From Bordetella genomosp. 5 (GTDB taxonomy: Bacteria; Pseudomonadota; Gammaproteobacteria; Burkholderiales; Burkholderiaceae_B), in assembly GCF_002261475.1 (NCBI RefSeq), contig NZ_NEVN01000001.1, forward strand, positions 682,001-746,000: a DNA stretch of 64,000 nucleotides, read 5' to 3'. This document shows, piece after piece, positions 9,279 through 18,274 of this stretch (its first letter is position 1; every line of letters starts with the position of its first letter). A program made the translations under genes and the position numbers. The notes under the pieces are model-generated. The model was not told where the DNA came from, did no database searches, and worked only from the letters and a program-made list of their open reading frames with translations.

Positions 9279-9490
9279 GACTCCAGTGTAAGCCTGCGTG
9301 TGCGACGTTTTGACGAAACCCCGGCCACGCGTGCCTGCCGGGCCGGTTTGGCGTGGCGCAAGGCCAACGAAGACGGGGCGTCGCTCGCGGGCGGTGCGCA
9401 CCAGCGCGCGCTGGTCTTGTCATCGCGCAGGGGCGCCGCGCGGTCTTGGCGTTAGACTCGCGGCGCAATGTCTTTAGGCACAATAACCCC

Positions 9491-11347
9491 ATGTCCTCGT
9501 CCTATCTCCCTCTCACGCCGGCCGCGGTAGCGCTCGATGCCCAGGGCCGGCTCGTGAGCCCGCTCTATGGCGACGTCTATAACTCGCCGGCGGATGCCTA
9601 CGGACAGACGCAAACGGTCTTCCTGCAGGGCAATGGCCTGCCGGGGCGCTGGCAGGGCAGGGCCCGCTTCACGGTGTGCGAAACGGGCTTCGGCCTCGGC
9701 ACCAACTTTCTGGCGTTGTGGCAGGCGTGGCGCGCCGATCCGGCGCGTTGCGCGCGCTTGCACATGGTGTCGATCGAGGGTCATCCGTTCGATCGCGAGA
9801 CCCTGCAGGCGCTACGCGATACGCACGTGCCCGAGCCTTTGCGCGAACTGGCCGATGCGCTCATCGCGCAATGGCCGCCGCTGTTGCCGGGATTGCATCG
9901 GCTCGAGTTCGACGACGGGGCCGTGACGCTCACGCTCGCATTCGGACCCGCCGATCGCATGGCGGCGCAGCTGCGTGCACGCGTCGACGCCTATTTTCTG
10001 GATGGCTTCTCGCCCCGGCTCAATCCGCAGATGTGGGATGAAGGGGTGCTGCGGCGTCTGGGCCGGCTCGCGGCGCCGGATGCCACGCTGGCCACCTGGA
10101 GTGCCGCGGCCTCTGTGCGTGACGCGCTGCGGCGGGCGGGCTTCGACGTCGCCCGTCAGCCCGGCGAGGCGGGTAAATGGCATATCACCGTGGGTCGACG
10201 TACGGCGTGGGCCGCCGCGCAGACGCCCGTGGTGCCCGAGGCTGTGGCGTTGCGGCAGGCCGTGCTGGTCGTGGGGGCCGGGCTGGCCGGCGCCGGCGTG
10301 GCGCACGCGCTTGCGCGCCGCGGGTGCGATGTCGTGGTGCTCGCCCCGGAGTCTGCTGCGCATGGCGATCACCTCGCCGCCGCGCTGACGCCGGTGATCG
10401 CCCGCGACGACAACGCGCGGGCTCGCCTGTCGCGCGCTGGAAGCCGCATGGCGCAACTGCGCTGGGCGCACCTCTCCGCCGATATCGTGCGGCGTACCGG
10501 CACCTTGCAACTCGAGCGCGACGACACGCGGCCCCTCCTGCAAGACGCCCTCGCCGCGCTCGCTTTCCCCGACTCGTGGGCGCGCCCCGTCACGCGCGAG
10601 GAGGCCAGTGCGCTGGCCGGCATGGCGCTCGCGCGCGGTGGCGTGTTCCTGGCCGATGGCATGCAGGTGCGGCCGCAAGCCCTCATCGACGCCTTGCTCG
10701 ATCACCCGCGGATCACGCGCCGGGTGGGGCGGGTGGAGCGGCTGACATCCGAGGGCGAGGCCTGGGCCGCCGTCGCCGCCGACGGGGGCGTGCTCGCCCG
10801 CGCGGACGTCGTGGTGCTGGCCAATGCCGTGGGCGCGCGCGCGGTGCTGGCGCAGAGCGGCTTGCTCGAGGCGTTGCCGCGCCTGGCGCAGATGCACGCG
10901 CTGGCGGGCGAGGTCACGCAGATTCCGGCATCCGCCCTGGGCGGCGGGCCGCGCTGCGTGGTCGCCGGCGAGGGCTATCTCCTGCCCGAAGTCGACGGCT
11001 GGTGCGTGGCGGGCGGCACCTATGTGCACGGCGCCGAGCATTCGGCGGTGTCCGAGGCCGGGCAGCTGACGAACCTCGGCAAGGCCGCGGGCCTGCTGGC
11101 GGCCGCGGAATCCTCACTGCCGGCCGCCGGCACCCTGCCGGGCTGGGCCGGCTGGCGGGCGGTGCAGCCGGGGCGGCTGCCGGCCGTGGGCGCGCTGGCG
11201 CATGGGCCCGGCGTATGGCTGGCCACCGGCTACGCGTCGCGGGGCCTGTCCTGGTCGGCACTGATGGGCGAGGTGATCGCGGCTGCGCTGCATGCCGAGC
11301 CGGCGCCCCTGGAAGCGGACCTGCTCTCAGCCGTCGCGCCGCGCTGA
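9491..11347 (+). CDS. mnmC: Bifunctional tRNA mnm5s2U biosynthesis protein MnmC
   Basis: A protein of 618 residues. The N-terminal half is the SAM-dependent methyltransferase MnmD domain ([53 protein letters not shown]). The C-terminal half is the FAD-dependent oxidoreductase that removes the carboxymethyl group ([20 protein letters not shown]; late [17 protein letters not shown] and [15 protein letters not shown]). Both catalyse the last steps of wobble-uridine modification in tRNAs such as tRNA-Lys(UUU), a gene for which lies in this window. The ATG at 9491 is where the family begins. Confidence 0.93.
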   Translation: MSSSYLPLTPAAVALDAQGRLVSPLYGDVYNSPADAYGQTQTVFLQGNGLPGRWQGRARFTVCETGFGLGTNFLALWQAWRADPARCARLHMVSIEGHPFDRETLQALRDTHVPEPLRELADALIAQWPPLLPGLHRLEFDDGAVTLTLAFGPADRMAAQLRARVDAYFLDGFSPRLNPQMWDEGVLRRLGRLAAPDATLATWSAAASVRDALRRAGFDVARQPGEAGKWHITVGRRTAWAAAQTPVVPEAVALRQAVLVVGAGLAGAGVAHALARRGCDVVVLAPESAAHGDHLAAALTPVIARDDNARARLSRAGSRMAQLRWAHLSADIVRRTGTLQLERDDTRPLLQDALAALAFPDSWARPVTREEASALAGMALARGGVFLADGMQVRPQALIDALLDHPRITRRVGRVERLTSEGEAWAAVAADGGVLARADVVVLANAVGARAVLAQSGLLEALPRLAQMHALAGEVTQIPASALGGGPRCVVAGEGYLLPEVDGWCVAGGTYVHGAEHSAVSEAGQLTNLGKAAGLLAAAESSLPAAGTLPGWAGWRAVQPGRLPAVGALAHGPGVWLATGYASRGLSWSALMGEVIAAALHAEPAPLEADLLSAVAPR

Positions 11348-11630
11348 GGCTGGGGCGTGCCTGGCCGCCTCGAACGGCAGGGTTACCCTAGGGCTGCGTT
11401 CTATACGTGCGATGTTGCCGATTTACTGCCAGAATGGGCGAAATTCGGACCTTTATTGCGGGGCTGGCGCCACTTTCTGCCGGGCCGGCCGGCGCGTGCG
11501 CGGAGCCCCCGCCATGCCCCCTGGCGGCGGCGGTTGGCCCCTAAAACAGGGACCGAGTTTATTTCAAGGGCCAAATCCGTCAAAATAACGACTTTTATTG
11601 GTTTTTTTGGCTAAAGCCGGGGGATGCTCT

Positions 11631-13856
11631 GTGCCGCCGAAGTACGACTTTGATCATACTAATCAGCTCGATACCGTCGAGCTGCTGACCTCGCGTCCCA
11701 GTCGCAATGATTTCGACGCGGGTGATGGCCTGCGGCTGGTCATCGAGGCGCACGCGCCCGGCGTTTTTCGCCTGCGTTGTGCGCTGACACCGCATTTCAA
11801 CGAAGACAAGCCCAGTGCCCGCGCGCGTGCACTGAGCGAGATGCTGCTCGCCCGCGAAGAAGCCGTGGGAGAGGCAACGCTTGCCCCGCGCGACGACGCG
11901 AGCGGCTGGCGCATCACCCAGGGCGATGTGTCGCTCGAGATCCTCACCAACCCGGTTCGTGTCGTGCTCTGGCGCGGCGAGACCCAGGTCCTGACCTCGG
12001 AAGTGTCGGCGCATACGCCGGCCTTCGGCCATAACGCGCTCGACGAAGACGCGCACGCCGCCTGGCATGTGGGCTTCGCCCTCACCACGGGCGAGCGCGT
12101 CTACGGCCTGGGCGAAACCCCGGGCGATCTCAATCGCCGCGACGAGTCCGTCGTGTCCGACGATCCCGAGCACCGGGCCCTGCCGCTGGCCTGGAGCCCC
12201 AAGGGCTGGGGGGTCTATGCCAACACCTTGCGCCGCGTCGAGCACGCGGTGGGTGTGGCGCCGGCCGACACCGCCTATATCCTGGCCGTCGACGACCCCG
12301 TACTGGATCTGTTCCTGTTCGCGGGTGAGCCTGCCGAGATCCTCAATCAGTACAGCGCCCTCACCGGCCGGGCCGGTCAGCCCGTGCTGTGGGCACTGGG
12401 CGCCTGGCTGACCCAGGCCGAAGGCGAGATGCCGACCCAGACCGTGGCCCTGGTGGAGCAGTTCCGCGCCAACCAGATCCCGCTCGACGTCGTCTCGCTG
12501 GCCACGCCGGCCGCCTGGCATTTCGCCGCGGACAAGTCGGTCTTCGAGTGGGACGCCCAGCGTTTCCCGGATGCGAAGCAGGTGCTGGCGCTGTTCCACA
12601 AGTTCAACGTTCATGTCTCGGGTACCGGCTTTCCTGGCGTGCTCAAGCAAAGCCCGCTCTTCGAAGAACTCGAAGATCGCGGCTGGCTGCTCACGAAGGA
12701 CGACGGCAGCGCGCAGGTGTTCGATGGCGTGCCCGCCACGCAGGGCCAGCCTTACGGCCTGCTCGACCTGACGTACCGCGACGCCTACGCCTTGTGGGTG
12801 GAACGGCATCGCCAGCTGGTGGACGACGGTCTGGATGCGCCGGCCTGCGACGCGCAGATCGCGATTCCCGATGGCGTGTCCGCCCGCAATGGCGAATCGG
12901 GTCCGTCGCTGCGCACGCTCTATCCGCTGCTGGCGCGCCGTGCCCTGTTCGACGCCGTGGCCGGCCACAAGGTGCCGCCCGAAGGCGTGGTCCCGAGCAC
13001 CGATTTGTTTCCGGCCGCGCAACGCCTGCCCTGGCAGGCCGGCCCGAAGGTCAGCAACGACTGGGACGGCCTGCAGCACACGCTGCGCACCGCGCTATCG
13101 ATCGGCGCGAGCGGTCTGCCCGTCCAGGTGCATGCGCTCGGATCGGCGCAGTCCAGCCTTGCGGGCATGAGCCCCGAGCTGTACCTGCGCTGGCTGCAGG
13201 CGGCCGTGTTCTCGGCCAACTTCAGCTTCCAGGGCGTGGGCGGGCTGCTGCCGTGGGCGTTCGGCGACGACACGCTCAATCAGGCTCGCACCTGGCTGCA
13301 GTGGCGCTATCGCCTGATTCCGTACGTGCTGGGCGCCATCGAAGATGCCGCGCGCACCGGTTTGCCGGTGCAGCGTTCGATGGCCATGTCGTTCCCGAAC
13401 GACCCCGATGCGCACGACCACGATCTGCAATACCTGCTGGGCCCGGCCCTGCTGGTGGCGCCCGTCGTGGCCCCGGGCAATTCGGTGCGTGTCTATCTGC
13501 CCAAGGGCGAAGCCTGGTGGGATCTGAACACCGGTCACCGTTACGAGGGCGGCACCACCTGGACGCTCGAGTGCGGCACGGATCAGTTCCCGGTGTTCGG
13601 CCGCGAAGGGCACATGCTCTGTCTCGGGCCGGTGGCACAGCACACGGGCGAGTTCAACTCGGCGCGCATCCTCGACGAAGTCTGGATGTTCGGCATGCCC
13701 GTGCATAACCCGGTGGTGATGCGCAATAAAATCCGGGTGATGCAGATGCAGGGCTCGAGCTACATCAAGGGCCTCGAAGGCTTGCGCATCCTGCCCTCCG
13801 AAGGCCTGGAAGTGAAGCGCCGCGGCGCCGAAGTCCGCATTTCGCGGGCGCGCTGA
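11631..13856 (+). CDS. Glycoside hydrolase family 31-like protein with altered catalytic motifs
   Basis: A protein of 741 residues from a GTG at 11631, which has GGGGG about eight bases upstream. The N-terminal galactose-mutarotase-like and barrel domains (VYGLGETPGDLNRRDESVV; PVLWALGAWLTQAE) and C-terminal beta domains (LLGPALLVAPVVAPGNSVRV; WWDLNTGHRYEGGTTW) are those of GH31 alpha-glucosidase/xylosidase. The nucleophile block, usually K-x-D-F-G/N-E, reads ACDAQIAIPDGV (Asp407 kept). The acid/base block, usually G-D-N-x4-W-x-G-L, reads KVSNDWDGLQ without an Asp at the usual place. Enzyme activity is therefore doubtful or shifted. It stands alone; a hairpin follows. Confidence 0.75.
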   Translation: MPPKYDFDHTNQLDTVELLTSRPSRNDFDAGDGLRLVIEAHAPGVFRLRCALTPHFNEDKPSARARALSEMLLAREEAVGEATLAPRDDASGWRITQGDVSLEILTNPVRVVLWRGETQVLTSEVSAHTPAFGHNALDEDAHAAWHVGFALTTGERVYGLGETPGDLNRRDESVVSDDPEHRALPLAWSPKGWGVYANTLRRVEHAVGVAPADTAYILAVDDPVLDLFLFAGEPAEILNQYSALTGRAGQPVLWALGAWLTQAEGEMPTQTVALVEQFRANQIPLDVVSLATPAAWHFAADKSVFEWDAQRFPDAKQVLALFHKFNVHVSGTGFPGVLKQSPLFEELEDRGWLLTKDDGSAQVFDGVPATQGQPYGLLDLTYRDAYALWVERHRQLVDDGLDAPACDAQIAIPDGVSARNGESGPSLRTLYPLLARRALFDAVAGHKVPPEGVVPSTDLFPAAQRLPWQAGPKVSNDWDGLQHTLRTALSIGASGLPVQVHALGSAQSSLAGMSPELYLRWLQAAVFSANFSFQGVGGLLPWAFGDDTLNQARTWLQWRYRLIPYVLGAIEDAARTGLPVQRSMAMSFPNDPDAHDHDLQYLLGPALLVAPVVAPGNSVRVYLPKGEAWWDLNTGHRYEGGTTWTLECGTDQFPVFGREGHMLCLGPVAQHTGEFNSARILDEVWMFGMPVHNPVVMRNKIRVMQMQGSSYIKGLEGLRILPSEGLEVKRRGAEVRISRAR

Positions 13857-13863
13857 CGCGGTA

Positions 13864-13889
13864 CGGTCCGGTGCCTTGGCGCCGGACCG
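13864..13889 (+). terminator. Possible terminator hairpin after the GH31-like gene
   Basis: CGGTCCGGTGCC pairs with GGCGCCGGACCG (one wobble) eight bases after the stop codon. No T run follows, so this may be a rho-dependent or weak stop. Confidence 0.4.
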
Positions 13890-14058
13890 CTCCCGGACCG
13901 GCCCGCAGCCGTCTCCGTCTCGCCTATTCCATTGACCCGTTCGTGCATGCCGTGCGCATGCGTGGCCGGGTCATAGCCGTTTTATATTACTCCTAGTTAT
14001 TAAAAGAGGATAAATCAGTCGTTCTCTTTAGAAAGCTGGCAATAGAAAATTACATGCC

Positions 14059-15147
14059 ATGATTCATATTCAAAACCTATCCAAGACGTACGCCACGCCG
14101 CGCGGCCGTTTCGAGGCCTTGCGGGGGATCAATCTGCGCATCGAGCAGGGCGAGATCTTCGGCATCATCGGTCCCAGCGGGGCCGGTAAAAGTACGCTGG
14201 TTCAGTGCATCAACCTGCTCGAACGGCCCGATCAGGGCACGATCACCATCGGCGATCAGGTGCTCACCGGTTTGTCCGAGGCGCAGCTGCGCGCCCAGCG
14301 CCGCCGCATCGGCATGGTGTTCCAGGGTTTCAATCTGCTCGCGCGCCGCACGGTGTACGGCAACGTCGCGCTCCCGCTGGAGATCGCGGGCGTGCCCAAG
14401 GCCGAGATCCCGGCTCGCGTCGAACGTCTGCTCGCCCTCGTGGGGCTGGAGCACCTGCGCGACCGTTATCCCAGCCAGATCAGCGGCGGCCAGAAGCAAC
14501 GCGTAGGGATCGCGCGCGCCCTGGCCAACGACCCCGACGTGCTGCTGAGCGACGAGGCGACCTCGGCGCTCGATCCCGAAACCACCCACAACATCCTGGC
14601 CCTACTGCGCGACATCAATCGCAAGACCGGCGTCACCGTGGTCATGATCACGCACCAGATGGAAGTGGTGCGCGAAGTGTGCGATCGCGTGGCGGTGCTG
14701 TCGCAGGGCGAAGTCATCGAAGTGGGCCGCACGCAGGACGTCTTTGCCCAGCCGCGCCACGACGTGACGCGCGGCATGGTGTCGGCCGCCACCGCGTCCG
14801 ACCTGACCGACGGCACGCTGACGGCGGTGCAGGCCCGCATCGCCGATCTCGCCGCCGCGCGTCCGGACCAGGCCGTGCGTTTGTGGCGCCTGAAGCTGTC
14901 GGGCAGCGATGCCACCGGCGCGGTGCTTTCCGACCTGTCGCGTCAGTACGCGCTCGACGTCAGCCTGGTGCAGGCCCGCATCGAAGACATCAAAGGCGTT
15001 GCCGTAGGCACGCTGTTCGTATTGGCGCAAGGCGCGCCGCAGGCGGTCAAGGACGCGCATGCCGCGCTGACCGCCCGAGATATCACCGTGGAAGAAATTG
15101 CTCATGAGCCCGCAACTGATCGACCTGCTTATCACGTCGCTGCTTGA
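14059..15147 (+). CDS. metN: Methionine ABC transporter ATP-binding protein MetN
   Basis: A protein of 362 residues. Walker A GPSGAGKST (about 40), Q-loop MVFQGFNLL, signature SQISGGQKQRVGIARALA, Walker B VLLSDEATSALDP and H-loop MITHQ are all intact. The C-terminal 100 residues form the ACT-like NIL domain that senses methionine (transinhibition). It powers D/L-methionine import with MetI and MetQ, encoded next in the same operon; metI starts within metN (44-nt overlap). The 200-bp upstream spacer is A+T-rich and presumably holds the promoter. Confidence 0.95.
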   Translation: MIHIQNLSKTYATPRGRFEALRGINLRIEQGEIFGIIGPSGAGKSTLVQCINLLERPDQGTITIGDQVLTGLSEAQLRAQRRRIGMVFQGFNLLARRTVYGNVALPLEIAGVPKAEIPARVERLLALVGLEHLRDRYPSQISGGQKQRVGIARALANDPDVLLSDEATSALDPETTHNILALLRDINRKTGVTVVMITHQMEVVREVCDRVAVLSQGEVIEVGRTQDVFAQPRHDVTRGMVSAATASDLTDGTLTAVQARIADLAAARPDQAVRLWRLKLSGSDATGAVLSDLSRQYALDVSLVQARIEDIKGVAVGTLFVLAQGAPQAVKDAHAALTARDITVEEIAHEPATDRPAYHVAA

Positions 15148-15757
15148 AACCCTGCTGATGGTCGGCGTGGCCGGCGGGGTCGCGGTGCTGGTGGGTATTC
15201 CGCTGGGCGTGATCCTGATCGTGACCGCGCGCGGCGCGATGCTCGAGAACCTGGCCGTCAATAGCGTGCTCGGCGTGATCGTCAACGCCACCCGCTCGGT
15301 GCCGTTCGTGATCCTGATGGTCGCCATCATTCCGTTCACGCGCTGGATCGCGCAGACCTCGATCGGCACCACGGCCGCGATCGTGCCGCTGGCGGTGGCC
15401 GCGATTCCGTTCATGGCGCGCATCGCCGAGAACGCGATGCGCGAGATCGACCCCGGCCTCATCACCGCCGCCCGCGCCATGGGCGCCTCGCCGATGCAGA
15501 TCATCGCCAAGGTGCTGTTGCCCGAAGCGCTGCCCGGTCTGGTGGCCGCCACCATCGTCACCATCGTGAGCTTGATCGGCTACTCGGCCATGGCCGGCGC
15601 GATCGGCGGCGGCGGTCTGGGCGACCTGGGCATCCGCTACGGCTATCAGCGCTTCCTGCCCGAAGTGATGCTGGCCGTGGTGGTCGTGCTGATCGCGCTG
15701 GTCCAGGCCGTGCAGAGTTTTGGCGACTGGCTCGTGCGCCGCATGTCGCATCGTTGA
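15104..15757 (+). CDS. metI: Methionine ABC transporter permease MetI
   Basis: A protein of 217 residues with five membrane helices. The EAA-like coupling loop is seen (MREIDPGLITAARAMGASPM, then IIAKVLLPEALPGL). It starts at MSPQLIDL, overlapping the end of metN by 44 nt, which implies translational coupling. It forms the inner-membrane homodimeric channel for methionine with MetN. It is followed by metQ after 55 bp. Confidence 0.95.
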   Translation: MSPQLIDLLITSLLETLLMVGVAGGVAVLVGIPLGVILIVTARGAMLENLAVNSVLGVIVNATRSVPFVILMVAIIPFTRWIAQTSIGTTAAIVPLAVAAIPFMARIAENAMREIDPGLITAARAMGASPMQIIAKVLLPEALPGLVAATIVTIVSLIGYSAMAGAIGGGGLGDLGIRYGYQRFLPEVMLAVVVVLIALVQAVQSFGDWLVRRMSHR

Positions 15758-15812
15758 TACCCGAATTTTTTACCGCAACACCCCTTCCTCCTTTGTCGGA
15801 ACACACCGCATC

Positions 15813-16610
15813 ATGAGCACCAAGTTTCTGAAGTCGCTGGCCGCGTTCGCCCTGGGCGCCGCCGTTTTCGCCCAGCCGGCCCTGGCGCAGGACAAGCCGC
15901 TGAAGATCGGCGTGACGGCCGGCCCGCACGCCCAAATCTTCGAAGTGGTCAAGCAGGAAGCAGCCAAGCAGGGCCTGAACCTGCAGGTCATCGAGTTCTC
16001 CGACTACGTTCAGCCCAACGTGGCGCTGGCCGCCGGCGACCTCGACCTGAACAGCTACCAGCACCAGCCCTACCTCGACAACGCCAACGCCGACCGCGGC
16101 TACAAGCTGGTCAGCGTGGGCAAGACCGTGATCTTCCCGATCGGCATCTACAGCAAGAAGGTCAAGAGCCTGGACGACCTGAAGAGCGGTGCGCGCATCG
16201 GTATCCCCAATGACCCGACCAACGGCGGCCGCGCGCTACTGCTGCTGCAAAGCAAGGGCCTGATCAAGCTGCGTCCGGAAGCCGGCCTGAAGGCGACGCC
16301 GATCGACGTGGTCGAGAACCCCAAGAAGCTGCGCTTCATCGAGCTGGACGCCGCCCAACTGCCGCGTTCGCTGGACGACACCGACGCATCGGCCGTGAAC
16401 ACCAACTTCGCGCTCGAAGCGGGCCTCGATCCCAAGAAGGACGCCATCACCCAGGAAGCGCCGGATTCGCCCTACGCGAACGTGCTGGTCGTGCGCGCCA
16501 AGGACAAGGATCGTGCCGACATCCAGAAGCTCGTGTCGGTCTATCACAGCGCGCCGGTGAAGGAATTCATCGCCACGAAGTACAAGGGCGCCGTGCTCGC
16601 CGCCTGGTAA
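15813..16610 (+). CDS. metQ: Methionine-binding protein MetQ (NlpA family)
   Basis: A protein of 265 residues. The signal peptide is cleaved near PALAQDKP; there is no lipobox Cys, so this looks like a soluble periplasmic protein rather than the E. coli-type lipoprotein. NlpA-family motifs: LKIGVTAGPHAQIFEVVK, VIEFSDYVQPNVALAAGDLD, NSYQHQPYLD, GIPNDPTNGGRALLLLQ. It delivers methionine to MetNI. A strong terminator follows within 35 bp, closing the metNIQ operon. Confidence 0.94.
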   Translation: MSTKFLKSLAAFALGAAVFAQPALAQDKPLKIGVTAGPHAQIFEVVKQEAAKQGLNLQVIEFSDYVQPNVALAAGDLDLNSYQHQPYLDNANADRGYKLVSVGKTVIFPIGIYSKKVKSLDDLKSGARIGIPNDPTNGGRALLLLQSKGLIKLRPEAGLKATPIDVVENPKKLRFIELDAAQLPRSLDDTDASAVNTNFALEAGLDPKKDAITQEAPDSPYANVLVVRAKDKDRADIQKLVSVYHSAPVKEFIATKYKGAVLAAW

Positions 16611-16640
16611 TCCAGCGCGACTGCGTTTTGCCTGAAGCTG

Positions 16641-16666
16641 AGGCCGTCCTTCGGGACGGCCTTTTT
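16641..16666 (+). terminator. Rho-independent terminator of metNIQ
   Basis: A perfect 9-bp stem AGGCCGTCC / GGACGGCCT with a tetraloop and a T5 run. Confidence 0.9.
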
Positions 16667-16709
16667 CTTGGCCGGTTCGGTGTCGCGAACCGGATGCGTG
16701 CCGGTCGCC

Positions 16710-16738
16710 TTGACCCGACCGGCATATTGAGCCATAAT
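16710..16738 (+). promoter_or_regulatory. Sigma-70 promoter of tRNA-Lys(UUU)
   Basis: TTGACC (16710-16715) and CATAAT (16733-16738) are separated by exactly 17 bp, 15 bp before the tRNA 5' end. Confidence 0.75.
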
Positions 16739-16753
16739 GTTTGGCTTAGGTTG

Positions 16754-16829
16754 GGTTGTTAGCTCAGTCGGTAGAGCAGCGGACTTTTAATCCGTTGGTC
16801 GCGAGTTCGAGTCTCGCACAACCCACCAA
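16754..16829 (+). tRNA. tRNA-Lys(UUU)
   Basis: A 76-nt cloverleaf. Acceptor GGGTTGT pairs with ACAACCC, the D arm is GCTCAGTCGGTAGAGC, the anticodon stem-loop GCGGA-CTTTTAA-TCCGT has anticodon TTT, the T arm is GCGAG-TTCGAGT-CTCGC, and the gene encodes the discriminator A and CCA. Its wobble U is a known substrate class for MnmC. Island 1 begins 163 bp downstream. Confidence 0.97.
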
Positions 16830-16840
16830 ATCGAATGCGA

Positions 16841-16875
16841 AAAATCGCCGCTCCTTGTGAGCGGCGATTTTTTTT
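16841..16875 (+). terminator. Terminator after tRNA-Lys(UUU)
   Basis: AAAATCGCCGCTC pairs with GAGCGGCGATTTT around a 5-nt loop, with a T run of eight or more. Confidence 0.88.
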
Positions 16876-16902
16876 GCGCTGGCGTAGCAGGCGCGCCTCA
16901 CA

Positions 16903-16992
16903 GGTAACGTCCGCGCGTCACGCGTAACGTCCACGCGTCACGCGTCACGCGTCACGCGTAACACGCGCGCGTCACGCGTAGCGTTCGCCCGC
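16903..16992. repeat. Degenerate short tandem repeats (GCGTCACGC/GCGTAACGTCC)
   Basis: About 90 bp built of GCGTCACGC and GCGTAACGTCC variants in tandem, right against the left end of the island 1 repeat. The right-hand copy of the island repeat is preceded by the single element GCGCGCGTCACG (27295-27306), suggesting this array expanded at the left junction only. Confidence 0.75.
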
Positions 16993-17109
16993 CACGATTT
17001 TTTCACGGCTCGGCCCCTTTCATCGCTGCTCGATGGAGCAGGGCGGGATGCTGGATTCGCTTGAACCGACATGCTCCCGATTCGTGCTTGTCGTCCAGGG
17101 AATCTATGT
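16993..17109. repeat. Island 1 left direct repeat (117 bp)
   Basis: Aligns without gaps to 27302-27418, with 9 mismatches over 117 bp by eye. It ends on an ATG (17106) that corresponds to the start codon of the glycosyltransferase gene in the right copy, including the CAGGGA ribosome-binding region. The left copy is therefore a detached duplicate of that gene's 5' region. Confidence 0.92.
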
Positions 17110-17244
17110 GCTGGACCATATCAATGGTCTCCCACCCGCTGCGAAGGCAATAGAGAGAACTACTCACTCTCACGCATTCCTGTTGCCGCCGCGCCGACAG
17201 TTGCGTCGCGCATCCACTCCAAGCGCATTGCCCATGTCAGTCCC

Positions 17245-17526
17245 ATGATCGCGCCCGGAGGCTCCCGTCGCACGCGGACATCCGGCTCGACGGAGGCAGT
17301 CGATGCCGAGAAGGGCAAACCGCTTCTGGCGATGAAGAAGGGCCAGGCGGCCAGCGCAGCCTAGCAACTGCTGGAGGGTTCGGGGTGGGTGCGGGATTTG
17401 ATGCGCGGCCGTCCCCTGCCACCAGCGCCCCGGGTCAACAGTGACGGCGAAGGGGGCAATAGTTCGAGGATGCCAGCCGGGTGCCCAACCCTTGGACAGG
17501 GGCGGTCTAGCAGGAAAGGAAAATGA
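17245..17526 (+). pseudogene. Possible ParB-family C-terminal remnant with in-frame TAG
   Basis: One reading frame gives GKPLLAMKKGQAASAA, then a TAG at 17362-17364, then QLLEGSGWVRDLMRGRPLPP. This pattern (Lys-rich helix, then Gln-Leu-Leu-x-Gly-x-Gly-Trp-x-x-Asp-x-Met/Leu-Arg) is like the C-terminal end of plasmid ParB proteins as I remember them. There is no HTH or nuclease domain upstream. It lies just inside the left repeat. Apart from this and the operator, 17110-17589 shows nothing else. Confidence 0.35.
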
Positions 17527-17553
17527 CCATTTTATATGGTCATTTTTTATGAT
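17521..17553 (+). promoter_or_regulatory. Operator/promoter of the Phd/VapC pair
   Basis: A perfect 10-bp inverted repeat AAATGACCAT / ATGGTCATTT with a 5-bp spacer (17521-17545) is followed at once by a -10-like TATGAT (17548-17553). The palindrome would cover the -35 region, as expected for conditional autorepression by an antitoxin-toxin complex. A half site (ATGACC) recurs at 17569. Confidence 0.75.
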
Positions 17554-17589
17554 AGAGTGACTATACGAATGACCAGTGAAGGGGCAGCG

Positions 17590-17829
17590 ATGCAGAGCCG
17601 GCACGTTTCGAAAACCGAGTTCAAGGCGCGCGCGCTTGAGCTATTCCGCCAGGTCGAAGCAACGGGGGAGTCCATTGTGGTGACCGACCATGGCAAGCCT
17701 GCGCTCGAAATCCGGCCCTATCGGGAGGCGGCGAAGCGTAATCCGCTCGATGTGCTGCGCGGCTCTGTCCTCCGCTTCGATGATCCCCTGTCGCCGGTGG
17801 GCGACGATGCATGGGAGGCAGCGCAGTGA
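17590..17829 (+). CDS. Phd/YefM-family antitoxin
   Basis: A protein of 79 residues. The N-terminal Phd/YefM fold is seen in VSKTEFKARALELFRQVEAT and ESIVVTDHGKPALEIRPYRE, followed by an acidic C-terminal toxin-binding tail. It would neutralise the PIN toxin encoded next and bind the upstream palindrome. The ATG at 17590 has GAAGGGG upstream; an in-frame ATG at 17569 is possible but falls on an operator half site. Its stop overlaps the toxin start (GTGA). Confidence 0.88.
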   Translation: MQSRHVSKTEFKARALELFRQVEATGESIVVTDHGKPALEIRPYREAAKRNPLDVLRGSVLRFDDPLSPVGDDAWEAAQ

Positions 17830-18221
17830 TCGCGTTGGACACGCATGTGCTGGTGTGGTGGGCGGCAGGTGACGAGCAATTGAGTCGTGCCGCGCGCGAA
17901 GCCATCGAGGCTGAGCTGCACGATGGAGAAATTCTGGTTTCGGCCATCAGCGCCTGGGAGATTGCCATGCTGGCCAAAACTGGCCGCTTGGCGTTGACAA
18001 TGGATGCCCAAGCCTGGTTGGACACCGTTGCCGAAGTCCCGGCGATTCGCTTTGTGCCGGTAGATGTGCGCACCTCCGTCCATTCTGTTGACCTGCCTGG
18101 AGAGTTTCACAAGGACCCGGCTGATCGCCTCATCGTGGCCGTGGCACGGCATCATTCGGTGCCGTTAGTCTCTGCCGACATGAAGATTCGCGATTACCCC
18201 CACGTACAGACCATCTGGTGA
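17826..18221 (+). CDS. vapC: VapC-family PIN-domain toxin ribonuclease
   Basis: A protein of 131 residues from a GTG at 17826 that overlaps the antitoxin stop codon. The PIN acidic residues are present: Asp in ALDTHVLVWWAAG, Glu in SAISAWEIAMLAKTGR, Asp in FHKDPADRLIVAVARHH and Asp in VSADMKIRDYP. VapC toxins cleave RNA (often tRNA or 23S rRNA) with Mg2+. The pairing with a Phd-type antitoxin is common. A hairpin terminator follows after 16 bp. It probably stabilises the island. Confidence 0.88.
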   Translation: MIALDTHVLVWWAAGDEQLSRAAREAIEAELHDGEILVSAISAWEIAMLAKTGRLALTMDAQAWLDTVAEVPAIRFVPVDVRTSVHSVDLPGEFHKDPADRLIVAVARHHSVPLVSADMKIRDYPHVQTIW

Positions 18222-18237
18222 TGTGACCCATCCTGCC

Positions 18238-18274
18238 AAAGCAAAGGGCCACCCTGTCGGGTGGCCTTTGCTTT
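18238..18274 (+). terminator. Terminator after the toxin-antitoxin pair
   Basis: AAAGCAAAGGGCCACCC pairs with GGGTGGCCTTTGCTTT (one bulge) around a short loop. Confidence 0.75.

Noticed and set aside
16754-17109. tRNA-Lys(UUU) as attachment site for island 1
   Set aside because: The tRNA 3' end is not repeated at the right boundary; the duplicated sequence is the glycosyltransferase leader, 163 bp downstream of the tRNA.
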